NCBI GenBank assembly: GCA_033439795.1
Contig: JAUTDP010000011.1
Location: 558,001 to 622,000 of the forward strand
Direction: 5' to 3'
Source of the DNA: Sordaria brevicollis
Lineage: Eukaryota > Ascomycota > Sordariomycetes > Sordariales > Sordariaceae
DNA: 64,000 nucleotides
Shown: positions 24,227 through 34,640 of the stretch, one piece after another
How positions within the stretch are numbered: position 1 is the first letter of the stretch
How the letters are laid out: the number at the start of each line of letters is the position of its first letter
Made by a program: the position numbers and the translations under genes
The notes under the pieces: generated by a model
The model's input: the letters and a program-made list of their open reading frames with translations, nothing else
What the model was told of the DNA's origin: nothing
The model's database searches: none

Positions 24227-24416
24227 GACGCCTCCTCACTTTGACCCCTATGTACCTACCTTATTGCGCTGTTGTGTGTGATCCTACCTCGCCATCCTAT
24301 CCAGCCCGTTTTGGCGGTTCATCGACCAGGCCGAGGGTGTGTGTGAGGTAGGTGGTTGCGTTTGCTTGTGCTGATCTCTCTTCGAGTAGAGTTCCCGTCG
24401 TTCTCGAAAGCAAACA

Positions 24417-24524
24417 AGTACTTTATCTTCCCCCTTCCCCCCTCACTCCCACCCTTTTTCCTTTCCCTTTCTCTCTTCACCCTCCCTTCAACCTAATCAC
24501 CCCTCACACAACAAACTACCCACC
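24417..24524 (+). promoter_or_regulatory. pyrimidine-rich core promoter / 5' leader of permease
   Basis: Dense C and T runs (CCCCCTTCCCCCCTC, then CTTTCCCTTTCTCTC) end in CACCATG. This is the typical CT-box arrangement of well-expressed filamentous fungal genes, with a good Kozak-like context (CACC before ATG). Confidence 0.5.
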
Positions 24525-26375
24525 ATGTCCGACATAGAAAAAGGGTCGGCGGGCAAGGAGGCCCGAGTCGACACGGCTCCCCCGCCTCCGGCCTACGAGG
24601 CCGGCTCCGCCGAGGCCATCCCGCAGGAGGACTTCATGACGCGCAACGGCCTCAACCTGCAGTCCTTCAAGCCGCGCCGGTACTTTGCCGGCGACGGCAC
24701 CGTGATCGAGCAGACCATGAAGTCGCGCCATCTTCACATGATCGCCATCGGTGGCTCCATCGGTGCCGGTTTCTTCGTCGGTTCCGGCAAGGCCCTTCGC
24801 AACGGTGGCCCGGCCTCGCTTCTTATCGATTTCATGATCATCGGTGTCATGATGTTCAACGTCGTGTACGCCCTTGGTGAGCTTGCTGTCATGTTCCCGG
24901 TTACTGGTGGTTTCTATACCTACTCTACTCGCTTCATTGATCCGTCTTGGGGTTTCGCCATGGGCTGGAATTACGTCTTCCAGTGGGCTATCGTCTTGCC
25001 TTTGGAATTAACGGTTTGCGGTTTTACGGTTGGGTATTGGGATCAGAATACTAGTGTTGGTGAGTATACATCCCCCTTTCTGTGTAACAATGACTAACAT
25101 GTCCCTCAAAAAAACAGCCGTATGGATCACAATCTTCCTAGTCGCCATCATCGTCATCAACATCTTTGGAACCCTCGGCTACGCCGAAGAAGAATTCTGG
25201 GCGTCCGCCTTCAAGCTCGGCGCCACCGTCGTCTTCCTCATCATCTGCCTCGTCATGGTCCTCGGCGGCGGTCCCAAGGGCTCTCGCTACGACCACTACA
25301 CCGGCGCCGCGCTCTGGTACAACCCTGGCGCCTTCGCCAACGGCTTCCGCGGTTTCTGCTCCTGCTTCGTCACCGCGGCCTTCGCCTTCTCCGGAACCGA
25401 GCTCGTCGGTCTCGCCGCCGCCGAAGCCAAGAACCCCGTCAAGTCCCTCCCCGGAGCCATCAAGCAGGTGTTCTGGCGTATCACCCTCTTCTACATCCTC
25501 GGTCTCTTCTTCGTCGGTCTCTTGATCCCCCACGACGACGAGAACCTCCTCGGCGCCAACCCCTTCATCAACGTCAACGCCTCCCCCTTTGTGCTGGTCG
25601 GCAAGTACGGCAACCTCAAGGGCTTCGACTCGTTCATGAACGTCGTCATTCTCGTCTCCGTCTTGAGTCTGGGTGTCTCCTGCGTCTACGGCGGTTCCCG
25701 CACCTTGACGGCTTTGGCCCAGCAGGGGTACGCTCCCAAGATCTTCACCTATGTTGATCGCTCCAACCGCCCCTTGTGGTCGGTTTTGTTCATCATCGCT
25801 TTCGGCCCCCTGGCCTATGTCAACTTGGCTGCTGCCGGTCCTACCGTTTTCGACTGGCTGCTTTCGCTTTCGGGTCTGGCCGCGCTGTTCACTTGGGGAT
25901 CGATTTGCTTGAGCCATATCCGCTTCCGCAAGGCGTGGGCGCTCAAGGGTCATTCTACCGATGAGATCCCCTTCAAGGCGGCTGGTGGTGTTTGGGGCTC
26001 GTATTTGGGACTGGTGTTGGTGGTGCTGGTTTTGATTGCTCAGGTATGCTCTTCCCCCCTCCCCCTCTCCCCTGCCTGTCTCTTCTTCCGTCCCAGTCAC
26101 TAACATGTCTACCCACAGTTCTACGTAGCAATCTGCCCCCCGGCGGCGGCTTCAACGACGTCGAGGGCTTCTTCATCCAGTACCTCGCCCTGCCCGTCGT
26201 CATCGCCTTCTGGATCGGCGGCTTCATCTGGAAGCGCGGCAGCTGGCTGCGCATCGAGAACGTCGACGTTGATACCGGCCGCCGCGAGCACAACTGGGAC
26301 GAGATCAACGCGTACCGCGCCCAGCTGGCCGCCATGCCCGCTTGGAAGAGGTGGTTCCATAAGTTGTTTGTCTAA
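24525..26375 (+). CDS. amino-acid permease (yeast AAT / INDA1-type), last exon frameshifted
   Basis: Exons 24525-25059, 25118-26043 and 26119-26375. Introns of 58 and 75 nt have GTGAGT and GTATGC donors, CTAAC branch sites and CAG ends. Proton-coupled uptake of amino acids at the plasma membrane is the family role. Visible marks: cytosolic N-tail; RHLHMIAIGGSIGAGFF opening helix 1; GELAVMFPVTGGFY; helix pairs through FSGTELVGLAAAEAKNP; SCVYGGSRTLTALAQQGYAPK; and the C-terminal WDEINAYRA tail. Expected length is about 572 residues with 12 membrane segments. Odd point: after FYVAICPP in exon 3 the frame should continue GGGFNDVEGFF, but the C run at 26136-26141 has six bases where seven are needed. 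Read literally, the frame drifts and ends at 26589. This is either a sequencing/assembly error or a real truncating mutation. An alternative acceptor at 26096 would restore frame but loses the conserved FYVAICP and the branch site. GATA sites upstream hint at nitrogen control. Confidence 0.88.
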
Positions 26376-27240
26376 AGCTGTTTTTACCGTAAAGCAGTGG
26401 GGATGGATGAATGGCTGTGGAGCGGAGAGAGAGAGGGGTGTGAATTTTTTTTTGCGCTTTTTGTTTTTTTGGATACCTTTTTTATACCACATACCACTGT
26501 TGTTGCAAGTGTTGGAGAAGAAGATGGGGAGAGGAAAGGGTAGGGGTGAAGAAGATGATGATACGGGATATGATTGGGATGAAATATAGTTGATGTTGTT
26601 AATGAAATGAGGAGAGAGAAATAATGAAGTTGTGAACAACCAACACATGCATGCACGCACCCATCATCTTACAATGTTGGTATTTGATCTTCCGGGTTAT
26701 GCACTTTCACCAGTACCTACCAGGGCAGTACCAGTTGAACCCAAAGTCAGGAGCGACTCTGCTTTGCTGCGGTGATAGTCGTAGGTATGTTCCCATCTCT
26801 TGTGTATGTCCATTGGACATGATGCCTAGCTTATACTATCCAACTTAATGGATTCAAATGCCATAACTTGCATAACCACCGCATGTTGCTGCTGCTACTA
26901 CTACTTACTACTCCTTGCTCCTGCTCCTGCTGATACCAAAGCGAATTACCATCATATGTTATACCCAGGCGAAAATTATGAATAAAGACCCGCGTGGCGG
27001 AAAGCCAAACAAAGAAAGAAGAAAGTCGGGAATACCATTCATCGACTTATGTGCCATGACATGACGTGACGCAATAAGATTCAATTGATCTTGACATCCT
27101 ATTTATTGGTGGTTGAATTTACCCTGCCTCCCGTGTTCCTTATCCTCTGGCTTATTTGAATTGTAGCGTCGGAGGGCTGAGGGAGGGTTTGCCAGGCATT
27201 AATTTCGTACTGTAGAGGTTATTTCGCTTGAAATTACCTC
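26376..27240. other. permease 3' region and intergenic
   Basis: 3' UTR-like sequence followed by gene-free DNA with CTG/ACT triplet runs near 26888-26930 and a TGACGTGACGCAAT string at 27063-27076 resembling a bZIP/CRE-type site. No gene seen. Confidence 0.5.
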
Positions 27241-28090
27241 TATAGTAGATAGGAGAGATAGGAGAGATAGGAGAGATGGGAGAGATGGGAGAGATAGGAG
27301 AGATGAGAGAGATGGGAGAGATGGGAGAAATAGGAGAAATGGGAAAGATAGGAGAAATGGGAGAAATAGGAGAGATAGGAGAAATAGGAAAGATAGGAGA
27401 AATAGGAGAGATAGGAGAGATAGGAGAAATAGGAAAAATAAGAGAAATAAGAAAAATAGGAAAAATAAGAAAAATAAAAGAAATAAGAAAAGTAAGAGAA
27501 ATAGGAGAAATAGGAAAAATAAGAGAAATAGAAGAAATAAAAGAAATAAAAGAAATAAGAAAAATAAGAAAAATAAAAAAAATAAGAAAAATAAAAAAAA
27601 TAAGAGAAATAAGAAAAATAAAAGAAATAGGAGAAATAAGAAAAATAGGAAAAATAAAAGAAATAAAAGAAATAAGAAAAATAAAAAAGATAGGAAAAAT
27701 AAGAGAAATAAGAAAAATAAGAGAAATAGGAAAAATAAAAAAAATAGGAGAAATAAGAGAAATAAGAGAAATAAGAGAAATAGGAGAAATAGGAAAAATA
27801 GGAAAGATAAGAGAAATAGGAGAAATAGGAGAAATAGGAAAAATAGGAGAAATAGGAGAAATAGGAAAAATAAGAGAAATAGGAAAGATAGGAAAGATGG
27901 GAGAGATGGGAGAGATAAGAAAAATGGGAGAGATGGGAGAGATAGAAGAAATAGGAGAGATGGGAGAGATAGGAGAGATAGGAAAAATAGGAGAGATAGG
28001 AGAGATGGGAGAAATGGGAGAGATAAGAGAGATAGGAGAAATAGGAGAAATAGGAGAGATAGGAAAAATAGGAGAAATAGTTTGTGTATG
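27241..28090. repeat. purine-only 9-nt minisatellite (GGAGAGATA family)
   Basis: About 850 bp built from variants of the nonamer GGAGAGATA (GGAGAAATA, GGAAAAATA, AGAGAAATA, AGAAAAATA). The only pyrimidine is the T of each ATA. Because the unit is 9 nt, one plus-strand frame stays open (27276-28100) and would encode G-E-I/K-I/E-M-G style repeats; this is a by-product of periodicity, not evidence of a gene. Units at both ends are G-rich, while the middle (about 27440-27770) is A-rich, so G-to-A change increases inward. Confidence 0.9.
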
Positions 28091-28149
28091 GTGTGGATAG
28101 GAATAGGTTGTATTGGAATGGATTGAAATGGGCTGGATGGGTGACGGAC

Positions 28150-28292
28150 GAGGTGAGGAGTGGAAAGAGGAGAGGAAAGAGGTAACGGGAGGAAAGAGGT
28201 GAGGAGAGGAAAGAGGTGAGGCGAGGAAAGAGGTGAGGCGAGGAAAAAGGTGAGGCGAGGAAAGAGGTAAGGAGAGGAAAGAGGTGAGGAAG
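28150..28292. repeat. second G/A-rich tandem repeat
   Basis: Imperfect tandem copies of a roughly 17-nt unit, GAGGAAAGAGGTGAGGC, follow the nonamer array after a short unique spacer. The middle copies are the most regular. Confidence 0.75.
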
Positions 28293-29690
28293 GTATTAAT
28301 GCCTCTATGAACCGCTAACCGCGATGGGTCATTGTGCGTAGAGTTGGCGTTAATGCGCTAGCGAGAGTCCCCTATTTCGCGCGTGAATTTGATAGTAAAT
28401 CATTTCCCTTGGCTTGATGCCGCTAAAAGGGTTGGTGTAGCGGGTGTCTTCAGCGGGTGAGATAGTGGCCAGGGGCAGGGCAGCGCCTGTGTCGGGTCGG
28501 CAAAGGCCCCAGGAAGTGGAGTTGCTGATTGACCGACGGACGGACGCAACGCAAAGACTCCGCAGACACTCACCAATTTGGAGCATTTGAACTGTTGAGC
28601 GGATAATATGTTGATGGCGATTTAATTCAACGTATCGCGTCAATTAGTTATGAGAGCTGATACTTTCTTCAATTGCGGCTGGTAAAGGAAGGTGTAGTTC
28701 AATTGCCAAGTGGTGGCTGCTGTGTGTGGTTGACGTTGGAATAGCTCAGTCGACAAGCGCTGTAGTTATAGTGCCCCTGGGTTATAGCGAATGGTACCTG
28801 CCAGCCTGCGCCGGACCGATTCCACTTTGGACATTGGCAGACCCCAATCCCGGGCCGGGTCATTGCCGGTTCTGACTTCCAGTCAACAACTGGTTCTCTT
28901 CTTCCTTTCCACTTTCCGTTGCTCTCATGATCCGTCTACAAATTTGCATCATATCTTTTTCTTTTTCCAATGTACTGTTCTACTTGTTCTTGTCTGCGCC
29001 TCTTTCTTAACTTCTTCCTCATTTAGCTGAGCTTGGGATGGACGAGCCCTCCAGACAGCAACTCGGCAGGAACTCCCAAGCAACATTAGTCCTCATGACG
29101 ACGACATACTTGATAAGCCTCTATTTTGACTTGAAAACATGAGTAACTCGACTCTTGAAGATAGACTTTGGGAAACTGCATTTTGTCGTGCACAAATAAA
29201 TATATAAACGTTGAGCATGTGATGAGGCTGAATATCAACTTGACACTTCGCCGCGGTGTCCCAATCCGGAAACCACCGCGAACATTTCGATGCATTCGGC
29301 CTGTCAATCCCCCGGATTTTTATGCTACCAACGAATGACAAAGAATGGACTGTGCCGCAACACAGCTGATATCTCCAAAGCATTGCTCCCAATGATTCTC
29401 TTATCGGTGCATCGTCTTGGTTACCGAACGTGGGCAGCAGGACGATGTGAGGAGGAGTAGGCCTTCAGCTGAGGCTCTTTCTCAAAGACTTATACTTGAG
29501 AGGGGGTTGTGGTTATATACTTACTAGAGGGCTTCAAAGAAGTCGATGTCTTAAGACCGGTTTCAAATTTGACTTCGTATGTCTCGCTGTTCTTCTTTTC
29601 TAAAGCCAACCGTAAACGCCAAAGTCAAATCGAGCCCGAAACCAAATAACAGAAGCTTTACCAAGTGAAACAAATAAGAGAAGAGACAGT
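28293..29690. other. intergenic, no gene supported
   Basis: Contains a TAGCTCAGTCGAC string at 28743 that resembles a tRNA A box, but no foldable tRNA follows. The remaining sequence has only short ORFs. Confidence 0.5.
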
Positions 29691-30303
29691 ATGGGCATCC
29701 TTTGCTGTCTTCGGCCACGTCAACACAGACACTCGCGAACCAGACGACCTGCTAGGCCTCTGCTCCTATCCCTCTACGAAGATGAACGGCTTTCCAAACA
29801 ACAGCTTTCTCACTCATCATCACCAACCTCCGATTCACAAAGATCAGATCGGAATTCACAGTCGTCTTCAACCAGAACAACCTCAACATCACCCATAAAT
29901 CCGATCTCAACCTCCACATCCTCCACCTTCACCTCACGGTCCTCACCACCCATTTCCAACCCAAACCAACCCTTCATAACAAGACCTCCTCCCACCCGCC
30001 GCCCACCACCACCACCAAACAACACCACCTCCCCGCCTCCCTACTCCCCCCCATCCCCCTCAGATCCAAATTCCAAACCTCCCCTCCTACTCCGAAGTTC
30101 TCGGTCGACCCGCCGTCGCTCGCACGCCGATAGAACTTCCGCCTTCTTTCGAGGCGGCGGAAATTCAGGAACATGAGAAATCCCATGGGACGGACCCGTT
30201 TCGGTGGCCTGGGTGTGAGTACTGTCGGGGGTATGTGTTGTGGGTTTGTTATTGGAGGGGTGTTGGGGAGGTGAGCAGGGGTGACGGGGTGAAGCAAGTG
30301 TGA
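29691..30303 (+). CDS. possible small MGxxCC-type acylated, proline-rich protein (frameshifted)
   Basis: ATG at 29691 gives MGILCCLRPRQ. Gly2 followed by a Cys pair is the classic N-myristoylation plus palmitoylation signal for membrane attachment. A Ser/Thr/Pro-rich linker follows. From about 29983 the protein-like reading moves to the +1 frame: PNLPSYSEVLGRP, then RTPIELPPSFEAAEIQ and EKSHGTDPFRWPG, ending at a TGA at 30301-30303. The switch coincides with a seven-C run at 30046-30052, so a one-base indel is the simplest link. Without it the first frame ends at 30174-30176. GTGAGT at 30212 could instead be an intron donor. No domain is recognised. Existence as a gene is moderately supported. 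Confidence 0.4.
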
Positions 30304-30637
30304 GATAGTGGGAAGTAGAGGTTATGGTTCTGGAGCTGAGAACTCTAGGTAGGGCTGAAGAAGTGGGATTGGGAAGACTTGAGGAGGGGGGAGGGGTTGC
30401 GGGTTGAAGTGGGAGTATATCTGTAGTGGAAGGAGTGTCCATTGATGGTGACAAAGGTAGCTAGGGGATTCAGACTTTAAGATCGGTCTCCCGGCAGAGT
30501 TGGAGGGAGGTGCCTTAGATAACATTTAAGGACATGGAAACCAGAACTCCATTTTCCAAATCACAACCGTAAGACGGTTGCTGCTTGGTCAATATTACTT
30601 CCTATGCGTAGTACTCAGTCAGGCCTTGGTTCCTTCG

Positions 30638-32048
30638 TTATCTCCCTCCTTCTTGTGCACTTTGGCTCCTACCCTTAGGTATTTGTCGGATTTTCTGGAT
30701 TCCGGTCACGGCATCCTTCTCCTCCATCTCCGGAGATCGAATACATTCGGTTCCCCATAGATTTTTGTTTTGAGTCAGACCGAAACGACGCTCGTCGCAT
30801 TTATGTTTTGTGTGTTCTTTCTCCTGCCACCGAATCTGCACGTCCACGCCAACGTTCTTCCGCAACCATGGAACAATGAATACGTCACGAATAAATCTCC
30901 AACCATTATCATCCTCAAGGGCCTTGTTACACTCTGTACACAATTTAGCCTTTGCTCTCATCATTTTGATATCAACCTCTTGGAAAACCGTCTCGACAGG
31001 CTTGTTGTAATCCGGGATAATCTGAAAGAAGCCAGATTGGGTTTCTGTAGATAACGAGATTACCCCGTAAATATAATCTCTTGGATCGGTGGCCAACACC
31101 TGGCTAGTAGCGCAGATATAAAGCCATTCACGCAGAGGTTTGTATATTGCCCGTTTCTCTAATCCAGATTCTCTTTGAAGAGCGCTATCCCAGAGTACTG
31201 AGCTCCAGTAGTGGTTTATGTCGTTCAATAGAACCGCCGAGAAAGTTGATTCACCGGTACAGCCCATGACAGCGAGGCAGATGCTTATTTTCCGATCATG
31301 AATGATCCTGGGACCGCACATGAAGACGATTCTCCTTGCGAGATATATTTCTTGCATGATCCACACCCTTTTCCAGTAAGGACAATCGCACCAAGAAAGA
31401 ATAGCTCTCTTCGCACGGCGGTTTGCAATAACCTCTCTAACGAGATTGGTGTCTGAGAGGTGAGCGTGTGAATTGGCGTTGAGAATATCCATCGCATATT
31501 CGCTGTCGTCTGCCGCTGGTCCAGTCCACGCAAGTACCTGCTCCGCTTCTGAGAAAAGCCGGTGCATTTTCTGAACTTGGTGGCCTTTTTCGGCGTTGTC
31601 GTTCTGATTGATGCATATTGCATCGATCCAAATGAGGTAAAAACTGAGATGATGAATGCAAGAAGAGATCTGTTCGAGTGCAGCGAAGAGATTTTTGCGG
31701 ATCCTGACTGGGTGGCCATCAATGACGAGGGTTGGGTCGTCGTCGCTGGCCAATCCCCATTCGTATGACAGTGCTTTGTAGGGTATTTCGCCTAGCTCAG
31801 CATGTAGAAGGGAATACGTAGGATTAGCCCCTTCCCCAGCGCCCGGTGTAATGAGCAGAAGGCGGATGGTATTGTCATGTTCGAGTGGTCGATATGGGTA
31901 ACATTCAACAAGGCCGGTTGTTTGGTCAGGGCCTGCATTGCTACTACGATTGTCAGCTTTAGGTCTATGTAAAACACGACAACACAAAGAGGGCTCCGTA
32001 CCATGGCCCAGCTGTCCCGTTTACCCCTGCTTCGTCGGCTGTCATCAT
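30638..32048 (-). CDS. HET-domain (heterokaryon incompatibility-like) protein 1
   Basis: Minus strand, two exons 32048-32002 and 31940-30638. The 61-nt intron (GTACGG donor, CTGAC branch, TAG acceptor) joins in frame to give 449 residues starting MMTADEAGVNGTAG. The HET domain (PF06985) is clear: NTIRLLLITPG; YKALSYEWG (about 70-78); LIWIDAICINQ; FSEAEQVLAWTG; YWKRVWIMQEI; and DPRDYIYG. In Podospora and Neurospora, HET domains trigger cell death when incompatible nuclei meet, although most family members have no assigned allele system. The C-terminus after the domain has no known module and includes a Cys pair CTECN. The next gene at 33051 is a second HET gene in the same orientation. A specific het locus cannot be assigned. 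Confidence 0.9.
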
Positions 32049-32159
32049 CTAGTCGCGCGTTTTATCCGTAGACAGGATTTGGCCTGAATTGTGTTGCTGA
32101 CCACAAGGAAGCTTTGGTGAAGTGACAATCGACCATTGACCTCTTGATGGTGTCGTAGG

Positions 32160-33000
32160 GTTACTCGTCAGGGCTAGAAGCGTCCCTCCCCCAGCGGAGC
32201 TGTAGTGTGTTGGACACCTTGCACCTTTCGTCCAAGAGAGCCCGATTGACAAAGGGGAACCCAACGACAGTATTATATGCGCCCGGCTCCCCGATCCACT
32301 CCTTCCGCAGCCACATCATCGAGGCAGTGCTGCATGAGGCGGTGACTAGCCAATCGAGATGAAGTGGTCCAATCAGGGTGTGGGCCCAAGGCATGAAGCT
32401 GGTGTAGTTGTGGCAGAGATGACTTTCTCGGGCGATGTCATGCACTCGCCGAATAGAAGTCTTCAAGATATGCGCTTTCCACCAGTCCATCTCAGTCCAT
32501 TGAACTCATAAAAACACATCATCGGGAGACTGTTCAGTTGTTGAGGATGTCTAAGGGCGCAGTCCCACGAGACGAACGGAAAGGCATATATGTAGTCCGG
32601 AGGCGTTGTCGACCAGGTTTTGTATGCGGCGGAGCGGTAGAAGCTTGCTCGGATTATGAGGCCAATGAGCCCCAAAGTCGCTCCAACTCAGCATGCCCAA
32701 ACGCCAGTAGGTGGCCTTGAACTTGCCGAATCCTACAATAAAAGGTGTTGAAGAGACCTGATTGGCGTCCATCCTTCCCTTTGACGAACTTCGTGTGTGA
32801 TAGCATAAACCTGATTAAGGGGACAGGTGGTCGGGAGGCTGGAGAATAGATATCGGGCTCCGGGAGCGAAGAGGTACGCCAGCAGAATTTGTATGGCTTC
32901 AATTACGGCCATCATCCTCTTTCCTGCCGTTCTGGCGCCTTGGGACAATACGCCCACCTCTTACCACCTGTTCTGGAGCCATTGGTAGAGCTCATGACCT
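32160..33000 (-). pseudogene. possible HET-domain remnant
   Basis: Between the two HET genes, the minus strand encodes PPDYIYAFPFVSWD (about 32570-32610). This closely resembles PHDYIYALLSISWD in the downstream HET gene and DPRDYIYG in the upstream one. Flanking frames are short and shift repeatedly, and no start or long open frame is present. It is either a decayed third HET copy or a small unrelated gene whose exons I could not join. The match is short, so confidence is low. Confidence 0.25.
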
Positions 33001-33050
33001 GCTAGCCATTGAGCTAAGATGGTGATGCTTTCCAGCCGCTTTCGAAACAG

Positions 33051-34640
33051 CTACGTTTCCAGTTGCTTTTGTGCCCTCCTGTTCATCCTTTCCCTCTTGT
33101 ACTCTCTGTATTCAGTCCAAAACACACTTTTCATCATGAACTCGTCCTCCAACCTTTCTTCTTCAGTTTCCAACATGTCGTCAGCAGCCTCACCACGCGG
33201 TGGTGGGAACGTACGTTCCATAGAAAAGCCCCGAGGGGGATTGTTCCTGCATGACTCCAAAAGTTGGCGGTAAAAGTCCGCAAGCGACTGATCAAGTTCC
33301 ACTTCAAAGTCATTGATATGGCCTTGATCGAGCTGTTTCTGAATGGCCCTGAGGACGCTGTCAGGCAATAGGTCGAACAGGTTCTTTTGCTTCTCTCGAG
33401 GTATGATCCCTGGGCCTGGAGTGTATTGTGTTGGATTCGGTATAGGTCCCAACGAACGTCTTCTCAGATGCTCGCAGTCCAGCAGGGTGTTGGCTTCCTC
33501 TTTCGAGATGCTCATCTTTTGCGCAAATTCTAACAACCATTTTCTGTGCCAAACCGTAGGGTCGTCCTCGAATGACTGCAGAAGCTGGCGAAACACCTCC
33601 ATAACCGACTTGTCGTAGTCGATTTCGATCTTGCTTTTGTCGAGCTGGCCATAATTGGTTTCAAACACGCCGTCCCACGAGATGGAGAGAAGCGCGTAGA
33701 TGTAATCATGCGGGACGGTGGCCTGGAAGTTGGACTTGAGGCAGAGAAGAAGCCATCGAAATAAGGTGCAGAAACCCTTAGTCCGCTTGTACAAAACGAT
33801 GCTATGTGCTGGAGTGGTCCTTATGGTCTGTTGCTTTTCTGCGGCTGCTCCAGTTGAGTCAGGAGTCTGCTGATCCAGCTGAGAGAGATGCGTCAGGGCT
33901 TGATCAAGTGACTTCGATGCGACAGACCCAGAACCACACATGACGAAGTAGTCCTTTGCCAGAAACAACTCCTGCAGTATCCAGACTCGTCTCCAGTAAG
34001 TGCGTTCGCAAAATGACACAACTGAAGCCCTCCGAGTGTCGGTAAGCGCGCCCGTTGCCACGAACTTGGACAGCTCGTCGGATGACATTCTCAGTATTTT
34101 GATGGCGTCATCGCTGCCGTCCCTGGGTAAACCTGTCCAGGCAAGGACTAGGCTTGCAGAACTGAAAATACGACCCATTTTCCCGACCTGGTTGCTTTTC
34201 TCCTGGTGGTCGCTTTGGTTGATACAGAGGGCGTCAATCCACAGTCGAAGTGGGTTATGTTGCGCCCAGACGCTGCTATTCCCCAGATCATCAGGAGCAG
34301 GCTCAGAACACGTACATTCGTCGCGGTGTGAACAATCCTGTTGTTCGAGATGGCGTTTAAGCCCTTGTAAGCGGTGTTTGAAGATCTGCTTCATAGCCTC
34401 GTAGAGATTCTTCCGGACCTGAACTGGGCGTCTATCGACAGTGATATATGGATCATCTGGTTCCGATTTGCCCCATTCGTAAGAAAGAGCAATGTACTTT
34501 TCCGGTACTGTTGACCAGTGTGTTTCCAGTGATATGGTCTCGAATGTAGGAGAATGGGGCCCGCTGAGTGTCAAGAGACGGATGCGAGGCCATTTCTGGT
34601 CTCTGAGAGGAAGAACTTTGTAAGCCGACAGTGAACACAT
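33051..34640 (-). CDS. HET-domain protein 2
   Basis: Minus strand, one long frame. From the ATG at 34638-34640 it gives 529 residues; an in-frame upstream ATG at 34700 adds 20. HET domain elements: AYKVLPLRDQKWPRIRLLTL; YIALSYEWG; LRLWIDALCINQ; FSSASLVLAWTG; YWRRVWILQELFLA; and VPHDYIYALLSISWDG. The domain carries an insertion of about 40 residues with a CSHRDECTCSEP Cys/His cluster before the WIDALCINQ motif, in a region where the neighbour has none. The C-terminal part is Gln/Glu-rich and probably helical. Start uncertainty: a GTACGT donor at 34695 could splice an upstream exon starting at 34884, but that would remove the conserved AYKVLP segment. Self/non-self recognition is the family role; the allele specificity is unknown. 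Confidence 0.88.
   Translation of the reverse strand: MCSLSAYKVLPLRDQKWPRIRLLTLSGPHSPTFETISLETHWSTVPEKYIALSYEWGKSEPDDPYITVDRRPVQVRKNLYEAMKQIFKHRLQGLKRHLEQQDCSHRDECTCSEPAPDDLGNSSVWAQHNPLRLWIDALCINQSDHQEKSNQVGKMGRIFSSASLVLAWTGLPRDGSDDAIKILRMSSDELSKFVATGALTDTRRASVVSFCERTYWRRVWILQELFLAKDYFVMCGSGSVASKSLDQALTHLSQLDQQTPDSTGAAAEKQQTIRTTPAHSIVLYKRTKGFCTLFRWLLLCLKSNFQATVPHDYIYALLSISWDGVFETNYGQLDKSKIEIDYDKSVMEVFRQLLQSFEDDPTVWHRKWLLEFAQKMSISKEEANTLLDCEHLRRRSLGPIPNPTQYTPGPGIIPREKQKNLFDLLPDSVLRAIQKQLDQGHINDFEVELDQSLADFYRQLLESCRNNPPRGFSMERTFPPPRGEAADDMLETEEERLEDEFMMKSVFWTEYREYKRERMNRRAQKQLET

Larger units (their letters stand above)
18328..24524. other. long intergenic region and permease promoter
   Basis: About 6.2 kb with no convincing gene on either strand. 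The longest ORFs (minus 19595-20140 and 23470-24003, plus 21134-21547) have low-complexity or random-looking composition and no domain. The segment nearest 24524 is strongly pyrimidine-rich on the plus strand, as in many Neurospora 5' leaders. A tetrad of CTGGGCA-like words is at 22036-22085. A non-coding transcript cannot be excluded. Confidence 0.5.

Noticed and set aside
25138..26106. 322-codon minus-strand open frame
   Set aside because: Antisense shadow of the permease exon, with the usual Glu/Gly/Asp-rich antisense composition.
27276..28100. 274-codon open frame of G-E-I/K-I type repeats
   Set aside because: It is open only because the DNA unit is 9 nt long and lacks stops in that frame; no non-repeat domain, leader or splice signal.
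28740..28802. tRNA-like string TAGCTCAGTCGAC followed by GGGTTATAGCGAAT
   Set aside because: The D stem pairs only partly, no anticodon or acceptor stem forms, and the T arm is not canonical.
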